A stretch of DNA of 64,000 nt from CAVWNR01 sp963756525 (GTDB lineage: Bacteria > Actinomycetota > Actinomycetes > Mycobacteriales > Jatrophihabitantaceae), in NCBI GenBank assembly GCA_963756525.1, contig CAVWNR010000001.1:682001-746000 (forward strand), written 5' to 3'. Of the stretch, positions 1 to 8,421 are shown in pieces. The notes under the pieces are model-generated. The model did no database searches. It was not told the DNA's origin and was given only the letters and a program-made list of their open reading frames with translations. Position numbers and translations under genes: made by a program. The first letter of the stretch is position 1; the number at the start of each line of letters is the position of its first letter.

Positions 1-1224
1 CGCATCTGCGTCGACGCCACCGTCGACGGCTGGGCCGACTACCGGCAGGCGTACTCGATCGCCGATCCCAAACCGTTCCCGTCGGTCACCGCGCCGGACG
101 ATCCGCTGCTGCTCTACTTCACGTCCGGGACGACGACCCGGCCGAAGCTGGTGCTGCACACCCAGGTGTCCTATCCGGTCGGCCATTTCTCCACGATGTA
201 TTGGCTGGGCCTGCGCCCTGGCGACGTGCACCTCAACATCAGCTCGCCGGGATGGGCCAAGCACGCGTGGAGCTGCTTCTTCGCGCCGTGGATCGCCGAG
301 GCGACGATCTTCGTCTACAACTACGCACGGTTCGACGCCGCGGCGTTGCTGGAGCAGCTGCGCCGGGCGGGCGTGACGACCTTCTGCGCGCCGCCGACGG
401 TGTGGCGGATGCTCATCCAGGCTGATCTCTCCGGCGGCCCCGGCGCGCTGCGCGAAGTTGCGGCCGCGGGCGAACCGCTGAACCCCGAGGTGATCACGCA
501 GGTTCGCGAGGCGTGGCGACTCACCGTCCGCGACGGGTACGGGCAGACGGAGACCACCGCGCAGATCGGCAACCCTCCCGGCCAGCCGGTGAAGCCCGGC
601 TCGATGGGCCGCCCGCTGCCCGGCGTGCCGGTCGTGCTGGTCGATCCCATCACCGGCAAGCCGGGCGACGACGGCGAGATCTGCCTAGACCTGTCGGTGC
701 GTCCGGTGTCGCTGATGGCCGGCTACCAGGGCGATTCTGAACGCGCCGCCGACGCGATGGCCGGTGGCTACTACCACACCGGCGATGTCGCCACCCGGGA
801 CGGGGACGGCTACATCACCTACGTCGGACGCAGCGACGACGTGTTCAAGGCCTCGGACTACAAGGTGTCGCCGTTCGAGCTGGAAAGCGTGCTGATCGAG
901 CACCCCGCGGTCACCGAAGCGGCGGTGGTGCCGGCGCCGGACCCGGTGCGGCTCGCGGTGCCCAAGGCGTACGTCACGCTGGCAGCCGGCTGGGCGCCGG
1001 AGCGCGACACCGCGCTGGCCGTGCTGCGACACGCCCGGGAGCACCTTCCGCCGTTCCTGCGGGTGCGGCGGCTGGAGTTCGTCCAAGCGCTGCCGAAGAC
1101 GGTCTCCGGCAAGATCCGCCGGGTCGAGCTGCGAGCCTTCGAACAGGAGGTGGCCGACGGCGCGGTGGCCCCGTCCGGGCAGGAGTGGCGCGACGACCAG
1201 TTCCCCGAGCTCAAGGCGACCTGA
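1..1224 (+). CDS. Acyl-CoA synthetase (AMP-forming), 3' part
   Basis: The reading frame is open from the first base, so the 5' end lies outside the window. The protein is an AMP-forming acyl/aryl-CoA ligase of the ANL family, which activates a carboxylic acid to an acyl-adenylate and then to the CoA thioester. Seen: the P-loop-like A3 motif YFTSGTTTRPK near base 120, the motif GYGQTET near base 540, the hinge motif with YHTGD and GRSDDVFK, and the C-terminal lysine motif PKTVSGKIRR. The style (short-to-medium-chain, acetyl-CoA-synthetase-like) is family knowledge; the substrate is unknown. An aldehyde dehydrogenase follows 54 bases later on the same strand, so co-transcription is possible. 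Confidence 0.88.
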   Translation, partial: RICVDATVDGWADYRQAYSIADPKPFPSVTAPDDPLLLYFTSGTTTRPKLVLHTQVSYPVGHFSTMYWLGLRPGDVHLNISSPGWAKHAWSCFFAPWIAEATIFVYNYARFDAAALLEQLRRAGVTTFCAPPTVWRMLIQADLSGGPGALREVAAAGEPLNPEVITQVREAWRLTVRDGYGQTETTAQIGNPPGQPVKPGSMGRPLPGVPVVLVDPITGKPGDDGEICLDLSVRPVSLMAGYQGDSERAADAMAGGYYHTGDVATRDGDGYITYVGRSDDVFKASDYKVSPFELESVLIEHPAVTEAAVVPAPDPVRLAVPKAYVTLAAGWAPERDTALAVLRHAREHLPPFLRVRRLEFVQALPKTVSGKIRRVELRAFEQEVADGAVAPSGQEWRDDQFPELKAT

Positions 1225-1278
1225 GCCGGGGCGCCGCGGCCTTGCCATCGCGCCCGACGGCGGTGGCAAGCTGGGCAT

Positions 1279-2727
1279 ATGACCGCCACCATGCCTGCTG
1301 GCACTCCGACCCAACTGTTCGTCGACGGCAAGTGGGAGCCCGGCTCGCAGGGCTCGTTCGCGGTGCTCAACCCGTCCACGGGCGAGTCGATCACCGACGT
1401 GCCGCGAGCCGGCCTCGACGACCTCGACCGCGCGGTCTCCGCCGCGGCCGCGGCGCAACCTGCCTGGGCGGCGACCGCGCCCCGCGAGCGTGCCGAGGTG
1501 CTGCGCCGCACGTACGAGCTGATGATCCAACATCGCGAGGATCTCGCGTTCCTGATGTCGCTGGAGATGGGAAAGTCGCTCACGGACGCGCGGGGAGAGG
1601 CCAACTACGCGGCCGACTTCTTCCGCTGGTTCAGCGAGGAGGCCGTGCGCATCGGCGGCGAGCTGCGCACGGCGCCGTCCGGGCTGAACCGGATCCTGAC
1701 GTTCCGCAAGCCGGTCGGCGTCGCGCTGCTGCTGACGCCGTGGAACTTCCCGGCGGCGATGGCCACCCGCAAGATCGCACCGGCGCTGGCCGCGGGCTGC
1801 ACGGTGGTAGTGAAGCCGGCCGAGGACACGCCGCTCACCGCGCTGTACGTGGCGCAGCTGCTCAGCGAGGCCGGCGCGCCGGCCGGAACGGTCAACATGC
1901 TCACCACCGACCGGCCCGGCGAGCTGACCGAGGCGGCGCTGGCCGATCCACGAGTGCGCAAGCTGTCGTTCACCGGCTCGACCGGGGTTGGCCGGCTGCT
2001 GCTGAAGCAGGCCGCTGACCGCATCGTCAACACCTCGCTCGAACTCGGCGGGAACGACCCGTTCATCGTCCTCGACGACGCCGATCTCGACGCCGCCGTC
2101 GAGGGCGCGATGGTCGCCAAGACCCGCAACGGCGGGCAGGCGTGCACGGCGGCCAACCGGTTCCTGGTCACGGAGTCGGTGGCTGAGGAGTTCGCGTCCC
2201 GGATGGCCGCGGCGATGGGCGCGCTGCGGGTGGGTCCGGGCACGGACGAGCAGACCCAGCTCGGCCCGATGATCAGCGCGAAGGCGGTGGCGGGCATCGC
2301 CGACAAGGTCGACCGGTCCGTCTCGGCCGGTGCGCAGCCCGTGCTGGGAGCCAAGCCCATGCACGGCAACGGGTTCTTCTACCCGGCGACCGTGCTGACC
2401 GACGTGCCCCGCGACTCCGCCGTGGCCACCGAGGAGGTGTTCGGCCCGGTGGCGCCGATCATCGCGGTGCGCGACGACGACGAGGCGGTGGCGTTGGCGA
2501 ACGACACCGAGATGGGGCTCACCGGCTACGTCTACTCCGGCTCACTGGCGCGCGGCCTGCGAGTGTGCGAGCGGCTCGAGGTCGGGATGGTCGGGCTCAA
2601 CCGCGGCCTGGTCTCCGATCCGTCCGCGCCGTTCGGTGGCGTGAAGCAGTCGGGGATCGGCCGCGAGGGCGGCTACGAGGGCATCGAGGCGTATCTCGAG
2701 ACGACGTACGTGGCCACGAGCTGGTAG
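1279..2727 (+). CDS. NAD(P)-dependent aldehyde dehydrogenase (succinate-semialdehyde dehydrogenase-like)
   Basis: A 482-residue member of the aldehyde dehydrogenase superfamily, of usual length, which oxidises an aldehyde to an acid with NAD(P)+. The catalytic cysteine is Cys289 in GGQACTAANR and the general base is Glu255 in LELGGNDP. The cofactor-binding segments TPWNFP and FTGSTGVGR are present. The overall pattern is closest to the GabD/succinate-semialdehyde group, but the substrate is inferred. The ATG at 1279 gives a normal N-terminus. The gene lies between the acyl-CoA synthetase and the convergent leuD, with only 5 bases to the leuD stop. Confidence 0.9.
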   Translation: MTATMPAGTPTQLFVDGKWEPGSQGSFAVLNPSTGESITDVPRAGLDDLDRAVSAAAAAQPAWAATAPRERAEVLRRTYELMIQHREDLAFLMSLEMGKSLTDARGEANYAADFFRWFSEEAVRIGGELRTAPSGLNRILTFRKPVGVALLLTPWNFPAAMATRKIAPALAAGCTVVVKPAEDTPLTALYVAQLLSEAGAPAGTVNMLTTDRPGELTEAALADPRVRKLSFTGSTGVGRLLLKQAADRIVNTSLELGGNDPFIVLDDADLDAAVEGAMVAKTRNGGQACTAANRFLVTESVAEEFASRMAAAMGALRVGPGTDEQTQLGPMISAKAVAGIADKVDRSVSAGAQPVLGAKPMHGNGFFYPATVLTDVPRDSAVATEEVFGPVAPIIAVRDDDEAVALANDTEMGLTGYVYSGSLARGLRVCERLEVGMVGLNRGLVSDPSAPFGGVKQSGIGREGGYEGIEAYLETTYVATSW

Positions 2728-2732
2728 CTGGG

Positions 2733-3323
2733 CTAGGACACCCGCGGCAGCCATGGCTTTCGCGCGGACTCGTACGCGGCGATCTCGTCGGTGTGCCGCA
2801 GTGTCAGCCCGATGTCGTCGAGCCCCTCGAGCAGCCGCCAGCGGCTGTAGTCGTCCAACGCGAATGCGTTCACCTGGTCACCCCAGCGCACCTGCCGCTC
2901 GACCAGGTCGACGGTGACCTCGGTGTCCGGTGCCGCTTCGACGTCGGCCCACAGCCGCTGCACGGTCTCTTCCGGCAGCACGACGCTCAGCAGCCCGGTC
3001 TTGAGCGAGTTGCCGCGGAAGATGTCCCCGAACCGGGGCGAGATAACGACGCGGAAGCCGTAGTCCATCAACGCCCACACGGCGTGCTCGCGCGAGGATC
3101 CGGTGCCGAAGTCCGGCCCGGCGAGCAGGATCGTCGCGCCGGCGTACTCCGGGCGGTTCAGCACGAAGTCCGGGTCGCTGCCGCGCCAGGCACTGAACAG
3201 CCCGTCCTCGAACCCGGATCGGGTGACCCGTTTCAGGTAGACGGCCGGGATGATCTGGTCGGTGTCGACGTTGCTGCGGCGCAGCGGCAGGGCCCGGCCG
3301 GTGTGCACGGTGAACTTCTCCAT
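2733..3323 (-). CDS. leuD: 3-isopropylmalate dehydratase small subunit
   Basis: The small (swivelling) subunit of isopropylmalate isomerase, which with LeuC converts 2-isopropylmalate to 3-isopropylmalate in leucine synthesis in the cytoplasm. It has 196 residues, the normal length. Seen: the N-terminal signature NVDTDQIIPAVYLK, the substrate-loop motif GTGSSREHAVWAL and FRGNSLKTGLL. It follows leuC by 23 bases on the same strand, so the two form an operon. The start has a purine-rich GAAAGGGAG upstream. Confidence 0.97.
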   Translation of the reverse strand: MEKFTVHTGRALPLRRSNVDTDQIIPAVYLKRVTRSGFEDGLFSAWRGSDPDFVLNRPEYAGATILLAGPDFGTGSSREHAVWALMDYGFRVVISPRFGDIFRGNSLKTGLLSVVLPEETVQRLWADVEAAPDTEVTVDLVERQVRWGDQVNAFALDDYSRWRLLEGLDDIGLTLRHTDEIAAYESARKPWLPRVS

Positions 3324-3346
3324 TGCCTTGGTCTCCCTTTCGGGGG

Positions 3347-4744
3347 CTAAAGGTCGGCGGGGCTGGTGAGCTGGCCGGTGACCGCCGTGGCGGCGGCCAC
3401 GAGCGGGCTCACCAGGTGGGTGCGGCCGCCTTTGCCCTGGCGTCCCTCGAAATTGCGGTTGGACGTGCTCGCCGACCGTTCACCGGGGGAGAGCTGATCC
3501 GGGTTCATGCCCAGGCACATCGAGCAGCCGGCCTGCCGCCACTCCGCCCCCGCGGCGGCGAAGATCGCGTCGAGTCCCTCCGCCTCGGCCTGGATGCGCA
3601 CCCGCGTCGACCCGGGGACGACCAGCATTCGCACGCCGTCGGCGACCCGTCGACCCTTGATCACCTCGGCGGCGGCGCGCAGGTCCTCGATCCGGCCGTT
3701 CGTGCACGAGCCGACGAAGACCGTGTCGACCCGGATGTCGCGCAGCGGCGTACCGGCCTGAAGTCCCATGTATGCCAGGGCCTTCTCCGCGGCAACCCGC
3801 GCGGACGCGTCCGCGAACGAGGCCGGGTCGGGCACCTGCTCGGACAGCGGGGCGCCCTGGCCGGGGTTGGTGCCCCACGTGACGAACGGGGTGAGCGTGC
3901 CGGCGTCCAGCATCACCTCGGCATCGAAGTTCGCATCGTCGTCGGTGCGCAGGCTCTGCCAGTACGCTACGGCGGCGTCCCACTGGTCGCCCTTCGGCGC
4001 GTGCGGCCGCTCTTTCAGGTAGGCGAAGGTCGTCTCGTCCGGGGCGACCATGCCGGCGCGCGCACCCCATTCGATGCTCATGTTGCAGACCGTCATCCGG
4101 CCCTCCATGGACATCCGCTGGAACGTCGAACCGCGGTACTCGACCATGTAGCCTTGGCCGCCGCCGGTGCCGGTCTTGGCGATCACGGCCAGGATGACGT
4201 CCTTCGGGGTGACGCCGGGCGGGAGGTCGCCATCGACGGTGACCGCCATCGTCTTCGGCCGGTCCATCGGCAGCGTCTGGGTGGCGAGCACGTGCTCTAC
4301 CTGACTGGTGCCGATGCCGAATGCGAGCGCGCCGAACGCGCCGTGCGTCGAGGTATGCGAGTCACCGCAGACGATGGTCATCCCGGGCTGCGTGAGCCCG
4401 AGCTGGGGTCCTATGACGTGCACGATGCCCTGGTTCGCGTCGCCCATGGGGTAGAGCTCGATGCCGAACTCGGCGCAGTTGCGCCGCAGCGTCTCGACCT
4501 GGGTGCGGCTGACCGGGTCGGCGATCGGCTTGTCGATATCGACGGTCGGCACGTTGTGGTCTTCGGTAGCGACCGTGAGGTCGGGCCGGTGGACCGGTCG
4601 GCCCGCGGCCCGCAGCCCGTCGAACGCCTGCGGGCTGGTGACCTCGTGGACGAGATGCAGATCGACGTAGAGCAGGTCCGGCTCGCCGGCCGCGCTGCGA
4701 ACAACGTGGGTCTGCCAGAGTTTCTCGGCCAGCGTCTTGCCCAT
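3347..4744 (-). CDS. leuC: 3-isopropylmalate dehydratase large subunit
   Basis: The large, [4Fe-4S]-cluster subunit of isopropylmalate isomerase. Seen: the cluster cysteines in VGSCTNGRIEDL and CSMCLGMNPD, and the aconitase-family motifs THGAFGALAFGIGTS and GDSHTSTHG. The open frame runs further upstream to 4945, but that part would overlap the divergent regulator gene. The ATG at 4744 (MGKTLAEKLWQ) is preceded by AGGGGAGG at good spacing and gives 465 residues, the family length, so it was chosen. The divergent IclR-type gene begins 48 bases away. Local leucine-linked regulation by that protein is inferred from known actinobacterial LtbR/NdgR systems. Confidence 0.96.
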   Translation of the reverse strand: MGKTLAEKLWQTHVVRSAAGEPDLLYVDLHLVHEVTSPQAFDGLRAAGRPVHRPDLTVATEDHNVPTVDIDKPIADPVSRTQVETLRRNCAEFGIELYPMGDANQGIVHVIGPQLGLTQPGMTIVCGDSHTSTHGAFGALAFGIGTSQVEHVLATQTLPMDRPKTMAVTVDGDLPPGVTPKDVILAVIAKTGTGGGQGYMVEYRGSTFQRMSMEGRMTVCNMSIEWGARAGMVAPDETTFAYLKERPHAPKGDQWDAAVAYWQSLRTDDDANFDAEVMLDAGTLTPFVTWGTNPGQGAPLSEQVPDPASFADASARVAAEKALAYMGLQAGTPLRDIRVDTVFVGSCTNGRIEDLRAAAEVIKGRRVADGVRMLVVPGSTRVRIQAEAEGLDAIFAAAGAEWRQAGCSMCLGMNPDQLSPGERSASTSNRNFEGRQGKGGRTHLVSPLVAAATAVTGQLTSPADL

Positions 4745-4756
4745 GCCGCCCTCCCC

Positions 4757-4786
4757 TTGCTGTCTCACTATCCAAGACTCTAGTAT
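4757..4786 (+). promoter_or_regulatory. Candidate promoter in the leuC/iclR divergent gap
   Basis: TTGCTG at 4757-4762 and TAGTAT at 4781-4786 are separated by 18 bases and lie just before the GTG at 4793. This would place transcription initiation at or near the start codon, giving a leaderless mRNA for the IclR-type gene, and no Shine-Dalgarno sequence is visible before that GTG. The match to consensus is partial. The gap is only 48 bases and must also carry the leuC promoter and any operator. Confidence 0.35.
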
Positions 4787-4792
4787 CGCGTT

Positions 4793-5500
4793 GTGGGACA
4801 GCATAGCGGCATCGGTGTCGTTGACAAGACTGTCGCCATCCTCGACGCGGTCGGCGCCGCCCCCCAATCGCTCGCCGATCTCGTCGGGTCGACCGGTCTG
4901 CCCCGTGCTACCGCGCACCGGCTGGCGGTCGCGCTGGAGGTGCATCGGCTGCTGACCCGCGACGCCGACGGGCGCTTCGTCCTCGGCCCCCGGGTCGGCG
5001 AGCTGGCCAGCGATCTTCCGGACCCGCTCGTCTCGGCCGCGCGGCCGGTGCTGGCCTGGGTGCGCGACGAGTGCGGCGAGAGCTCGCAGCTGTACCGGCG
5101 CGACGGCAACGTGCGGGTCTGCGTGGCCGCGGCCGAACGGGCCACCGGGCTACGCACAACCGTGCCGGTGGGGGCGCGGCTTCCGCTGACGGCCGGGTCC
5201 GGCGCGCAGGTGCTCTGCGCGTGGGCCGACGATCACGCCCTCGACGACGTCCTGGCCCGTGCCGCCTTCAGCGAGCGGGTCCTCGCAGAAGTGCGTCGGC
5301 GTGGCTGGGCGCAGTCGATCGGCCAGCGCGAGGCAGGTGTCGCCTCGGTGTCGGCACCGGTCCGCGATATCTCCGGAGGGGTCGTGGCCGCCATCTCGAT
5401 CTCGGGACCGATCGATCGACTCGGCCGCGCTCCCGGCCAGCGGCTCGCGCCGGTACTCATGAGCGGTGCTCGCCGCATCACGGCCGCGCTGACCCGCTGA
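4793..5500 (+). CDS. IclR-family transcriptional regulator (LtbR/NdgR-like)
   Basis: A 235-residue IclR regulator. The N-terminal winged helix-turn-helix covers about residues 8-65 (VDKTVAILDAV, then LADLVGSTGLPRATAHRL), followed by the effector-binding domain with RTTVPVGARLPL and AGVASVSAPV. Its position, divergent from leuCD, is the conserved location of LtbR (Corynebacterium) and NdgR (Streptomyces), which control leucine and other amino-acid genes. Function here is therefore inferred from family and synteny. The GTG start lies directly after a candidate promoter, consistent with leaderless translation. Confidence 0.93.
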   Translation: MGQHSGIGVVDKTVAILDAVGAAPQSLADLVGSTGLPRATAHRLAVALEVHRLLTRDADGRFVLGPRVGELASDLPDPLVSAARPVLAWVRDECGESSQLYRRDGNVRVCVAAAERATGLRTTVPVGARLPLTAGSGAQVLCAWADDHALDDVLARAAFSERVLAEVRRRGWAQSIGQREAGVASVSAPVRDISGGVVAAISISGPIDRLGRAPGQRLAPVLMSGARRITAALTR

Positions 5501-6080
5501 TGCGCAGCGAACGTCGCGCGCCTACGACCTGCGCCCGCGGCGTCTATAGCGGGTGCGGCAACGGTGGCAACCTCGTCCCCCTGCTTGACGCCGGGCTCGA
5601 TCTGATCGAACTGGATGTCTCCGCCGAAGCCCTCACGCAGCTGCGCTGGCGGCGACAAGGTCGCCGATCGCTTCGTCGTCGGCGGTCTCTCGCTGCTGCC
5701 GCCTGCTCGCCACGACATCGTCATTGGTATCGAGCTGTTCCAGCACAGCACACGGTCGCAGTCCCACGGGCACATCGCGGCTGCGCCCACCCGCGTCGCG
5801 CCGGGCGGCCTGTTCTGTCTGCGCGTCAACGCCTCCTCGACCGAGGTGGAACATGATCATGAGCGTTTCGAGCGATCGCCCGACGGCGGATTCACCGTCC
5901 GCTACCTCGCCGTCCCGAAGGCCGGCCTAGACATCATTTCTTCGCAGATCGGAGTTGCGAGCGTTTGCAGGCGACCGCTTCAATGCGGTTCTGCCGCTGC
6001 GACTACAGACCACGCCGCGTGTCCCTCCCGCCCTCGGAACCTGGTCGAAGTGGGAAGCGATCTGGCGATGCCAGCCCTGA
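5501..6080 (+). pseudogene. Decayed class I SAM-dependent methyltransferase
   Basis: No single frame is intact, but methyltransferase-like pieces appear in order in three frames. Frame 1 (from about 5540) holds SGCGNGGNLVPLLDAG and LIELDVSAEAL, a motif I and acidic loop. Frame 2 (about 5650-5945) holds KVADRFVVGGLS, LFCLRVNASSTEVEH and SPDGGFTVRYLA. Frame 3 (about 5958-6080) holds RFNAVLPLRLQTTPR and GTWSKWEAIWR and ends at the TGA at 6078-6080. At least two frameshifts are needed, near 5645 and 5950, so the gene is dead. The N-terminus before motif I also looks short. It lies immediately beside the first DUF222/HNH element. Confidence 0.7.
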
Positions 6081-6109
6081 CCTGGCATCGGTTGCACACT
6101 GCCAGCGCC

Positions 6110-7417
6110 TCAGGGCGGCGGCGGCACTGTTGGATCGTGCGCAGTGTTACGGATCGGCCTTTGCTCGGGGTCGACGTGTGGGGGCGGGATCCATTCGGGC
6201 AGGCCGTCGGTGATGGTTACGTGCCAGCCGCGGCGGGCGAAGTTGCGGTGGTGGTGTCCGCAGAGCAGGGTGAGGTTGTCGGTGTCGGTGAGCCCGTCGT
6301 CGAGCCAGTCGATGACGTGGTGGGCCTGGCACCAGGCGGGTGGGTAGTCGCATCCTGGGAAGGAGCAGCCGCCGTCGCGGGCGGCGAGCGTGATGCGCTG
6401 CCCGGCCGACGCGGTGCGCCGGGCGCGGCCGTAGTGCAGGATGCCGCCGGTGGTGTCGCGCAGGACGGTGTAGATGCTGGCTTGGTCGGCTAGGTGCAGC
6501 GCGTCGCGGACCGGGACCAGCCCGCCGTGCCCGGTGCTGGCGTAGCCGTGGCCGGTGTGGGCCTGTTCGGGGGTCAGGGTGAACAGCACGGTGGCCGGGG
6601 TGCCGCCGCAGTCGGGCAGCGTGCCCGAGCGCAGGAGCCGCTGCGCGCAGTCGGCCAGGGCGTCGTGTAGCCGCTGCCCGGCGGTTCTGGTGTCCGGGCC
6701 GTCCGGGCCGGTCGGGCGGGGCGTGGCGAGCGGGTCGAGCACCGCCTGCCACATCGCCAGGGATTCCGGGGTCAGGTGCGCCCGGAGTTCGCCGGTGCCG
6801 TCCCGGTTCGGGGTCAGCGCCGCGTGCCTGCTGCGTTGCCGGTCCTGCTGGTCGGTGAGGGTGCCGTCCGGGTCCAGGCGTGCGGTGATCAGCGCGGCCA
6901 GTTTGGCCAGCAGGTCGGGGTCGAAGTGTGCGGCGTCGCCGACCAGCCGCTGCTCGACGGCGGGCCCGTGTTGGAGCTGCACCGCGGCGGGCAGCCGTTG
7001 CACGCAGCGGGTGATCACCCGCGCCTGCTCCGGGCTGATCGCGCCGTCGGCTTGGGCCGCGGCCACGGTCGGGAAGATCGGGGGCAGCGGTTCGCCGGTC
7101 ACCGCCCGGCGCGGGCCGAGGTCCACCGCGGCGGCGTAGCGTGCGGTCGCCTCCCGGGGCGAGAGCCGCAGCGTCTCGCGGAGCAGGGTCTTGGTGTCCC
7201 GGCAGCAGCGCTCGCCGGCCACCCCGCGGGCGTCCAGTTCGGCGATCAGCCGGTGGTCGTGTGCCGGCAGCCGCCGCCGCTGGGTCTCCACCCCGCGCAG
7301 CAGCGCCAACAGACCGTCCGGGGTCAGCGCGGTGAGGTTCAGCTCGGCTAGGTCGTCGACCAGCTCCGACAGCCGGCCGAGGATCTCCTCGACCGGGTCG
7401 GCGACGTCGACTGACAT
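6110..7417 (-). CDS. DUF222 domain / HNH endonuclease-signature protein (13E12 repeat family), copy 1
   Basis: A 435-residue protein with an N-terminal helical DUF222 domain (about residues 20-310) and a C-terminal HNH nuclease module (about 345-410). In the HNH part the pairs SFPGC, WCQAHHVIDW and LLCGHHHR supply the expected Cys/His and catalytic histidines. The family is the 13E12/REP13E12 group that is multicopy in mycobacteria; its biochemical role is poorly known. A second copy (50319-51623) is almost identical after residue 41. A perfect LexA-type palindrome lies 12 bases before the ATG, so DNA-damage induction is likely. The gene stands alone between a dead methyltransferase and hupB. 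Confidence 0.9.
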   Translation of the reverse strand: MSVDVADPVEEILGRLSELVDDLAELNLTALTPDGLLALLRGVETQRRRLPAHDHRLIAELDARGVAGERCCRDTKTLLRETLRLSPREATARYAAAVDLGPRRAVTGEPLPPIFPTVAAAQADGAISPEQARVITRCVQRLPAAVQLQHGPAVEQRLVGDAAHFDPDLLAKLAALITARLDPDGTLTDQQDRQRSRHAALTPNRDGTGELRAHLTPESLAMWQAVLDPLATPRPTGPDGPDTRTAGQRLHDALADCAQRLLRSGTLPDCGGTPATVLFTLTPEQAHTGHGYASTGHGGLVPVRDALHLADQASIYTVLRDTTGGILHYGRARRTASAGQRITLAARDGGCSFPGCDYPPAWCQAHHVIDWLDDGLTDTDNLTLLCGHHHRNFARRGWHVTITDGLPEWIPPPHVDPEQRPIRNTAHDPTVPPPP

Positions 7418-7564
7418 GCCTCAAGTGTATCGAACACGTGTTCGCAGAGCAAGAGATTTGCCCGGCGGAATAAGGCGAATCTCCGCCAAGACGGAGCCAG
7501 CGGGCAGCAGCGCTAGCGCGTCGCAACAGAGCAGCGGCGCCCGGCCCGAAGACCAACTCCTCGT
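6144..7564 (-). repeat. DUF222/HNH repeat, copy 1 (13E12-like)
   Basis: This 1.42-kb stretch matches 50350-51765 on the same strand. The match begins at GTGTT(A/G)CGGATCGG and ends at GAAGACCAACTCCTCGT. Within it the coding part is nearly identical over long blocks, while the first ~120 coding bases and the stretch about 7446-7540 are diverged. The unit contains one nuclease-like gene and its SOS box. No terminal inverted repeats or target duplications were found by eye. Confidence 0.8.
7430..7445 (-). promoter_or_regulatory. LexA (SOS) box upstream of DUF222/HNH copy 1
   Basis: TCGAACACGTGTTCGC contains a 14-base perfect palindrome (7431-7444) and matches the actinobacterial LexA consensus TCGAAC-N4-GTTCGA except for the final base. 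It lies 12 bases before the ATG of the nuclease gene, where repressor binding would block transcription. LexA sites upstream of 13E12-family genes are established in M. tuberculosis. The other copy has an equivalent box at the same spacing. Confidence 0.85.
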
Positions 7565-7914
7565 AGATGCCGCTCTTTAACCCCGAGCGCAACCCCAGCC
7601 GACCAGATTCGGGGTCGGCACAGTCGGGTAGCGACGCTCGGCCTCGTGGCACCAGACGACCATCGCTGGCGGCCATCCGCAACAGTTCGTTCAGAAGCCA
7701 GAGTGCCGCGCTGTTCGCACAGATTTTCCTTGTCGCGTGGGCCTGTTCTCGGAGGTGCGCACCGATGCGCTTGAGTCGGCGGGCTTCCAGCAACGCCCGC
7801 CCCATCGAGAAATCTCCTGCGACACCGGCGGATTGTGTTGTTGTCGAGGCCAGAAAGGCTTACCGTGTCGTGCGAATCGGTCACCGTGGCCGAACGGAAC
7901 GTCCAGGAGGACCC
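7565..7914. other. Intergenic stretch before hupB
   Basis: About 350 bases without a convincing gene. Open frames on both strands here are Arg/Ser-rich, lack a ribosome binding site and show no known motif. The hupB promoter must lie in the right part, but no clear -35/-10 pair was recognised. Confidence 0.4.
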
Positions 7915-8349
7915 GTGCCCAACAAGGCCCAGTTCATCGATCAGCTCGCCGAGCACTTCGATGGAGACAAGAAGCGCGCGGGCGCAGCGCTCGACGCCGT
8001 CATCAAGACCGTCTACGTCAACATCGTCAAGGGCGAGCGAGTCGCCCTGACCGGCTTCGGCATCTTCGAGAAGCGCGACCGCGCCGCGCGTACGGCGCGC
8101 AACCCGGCAACCGGCGCCAGCGTCAAGGTGAAGAAGACCTCGGTGCCCGCGTTCCGGGCCGGCGCCGAGTTCAAGGCGGTTACGAGCGGCGCAAAGAAGC
8201 TGGGGAAGGCACCGGCGAAGAAGGCTGCCACCAAGGGCGCGGCGAAGGCACCGGCGAGGAAGTCGACAGCGAAAGCGCCTGCCAAGAAGTCCGCGGCACC
8301 GGCGAAGAAGTCGACCGCGAAGAAGACCCCTGCGAAGAGGTCGCGTTAG
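7915..8349 (+). CDS. hupB: HU-family nucleoid protein with Lys/Ala-rich C-terminal tail
   Basis: A 144-residue DNA-binding protein. Residues 1 to about 92 are a canonical HU domain (NKAQFIDQLAEHF, VALTGFGIFEKRDR, then ARNPATGASVKV with the DNA-intercalating RNPxTG arm). Residues from about 95 to the end form a histone-H1-like tail of KAPAKK, KSTAK and PAKK units, the hallmark of actinobacterial HupB (HLP/Lsr2-independent HU). It compacts DNA and is often acetylated or methylated on the tail. The GTG at 7915 was chosen because AGGAGG lies four bases upstream and the sequence starts at PNKAQF. The longer upstream open frame has no support. A strong hairpin terminator follows. Confidence 0.96.
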   Translation: MPNKAQFIDQLAEHFDGDKKRAGAALDAVIKTVYVNIVKGERVALTGFGIFEKRDRAARTARNPATGASVKVKKTSVPAFRAGAEFKAVTSGAKKLGKAPAKKAATKGAAKAPARKSTAKAPAKKSAAPAKKSTAKKTPAKRSR

Positions 8350-8354
8350 CAGAA

Positions 8355-8392
8355 GCCGAAGGGGCCCCGGCGCGAGTCGGGGCCCCTTCGGC
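8355..8392 (+). terminator. hupB transcription terminator hairpin
   Basis: GCCGAAGGGGCCCCG (8355-8369) pairs perfectly with CGGGGCCCCTTCGGC (8378-8392) around an 8-base loop. The stem starts six bases after the hupB stop. There is no T-tract, as is common in high-GC actinobacteria. It may also serve the convergent CoA-ligase gene. Confidence 0.85.
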
Positions 8393-8421
8393 GTGTCTCG
8401 TGCCGTCGCACCGTCAGCCCA

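Noticed and set aside
685..2364. 559-residue minus-strand frame across the first two genes
   Set aside because: It contradicts clear CoA ligase and aldehyde dehydrogenase motifs on the plus strand.
3323..4783. 486-residue plus-strand open frame across leuC
   Set aside because: It is a shadow of leuC: His/Arg/Gly-rich with no domain and no ribosome binding site.
7513..7956. 147-residue minus-strand frame upstream of hupB
   Set aside because: It overlaps the hupB start, lacks a ribosome binding site and has no recognised motif.
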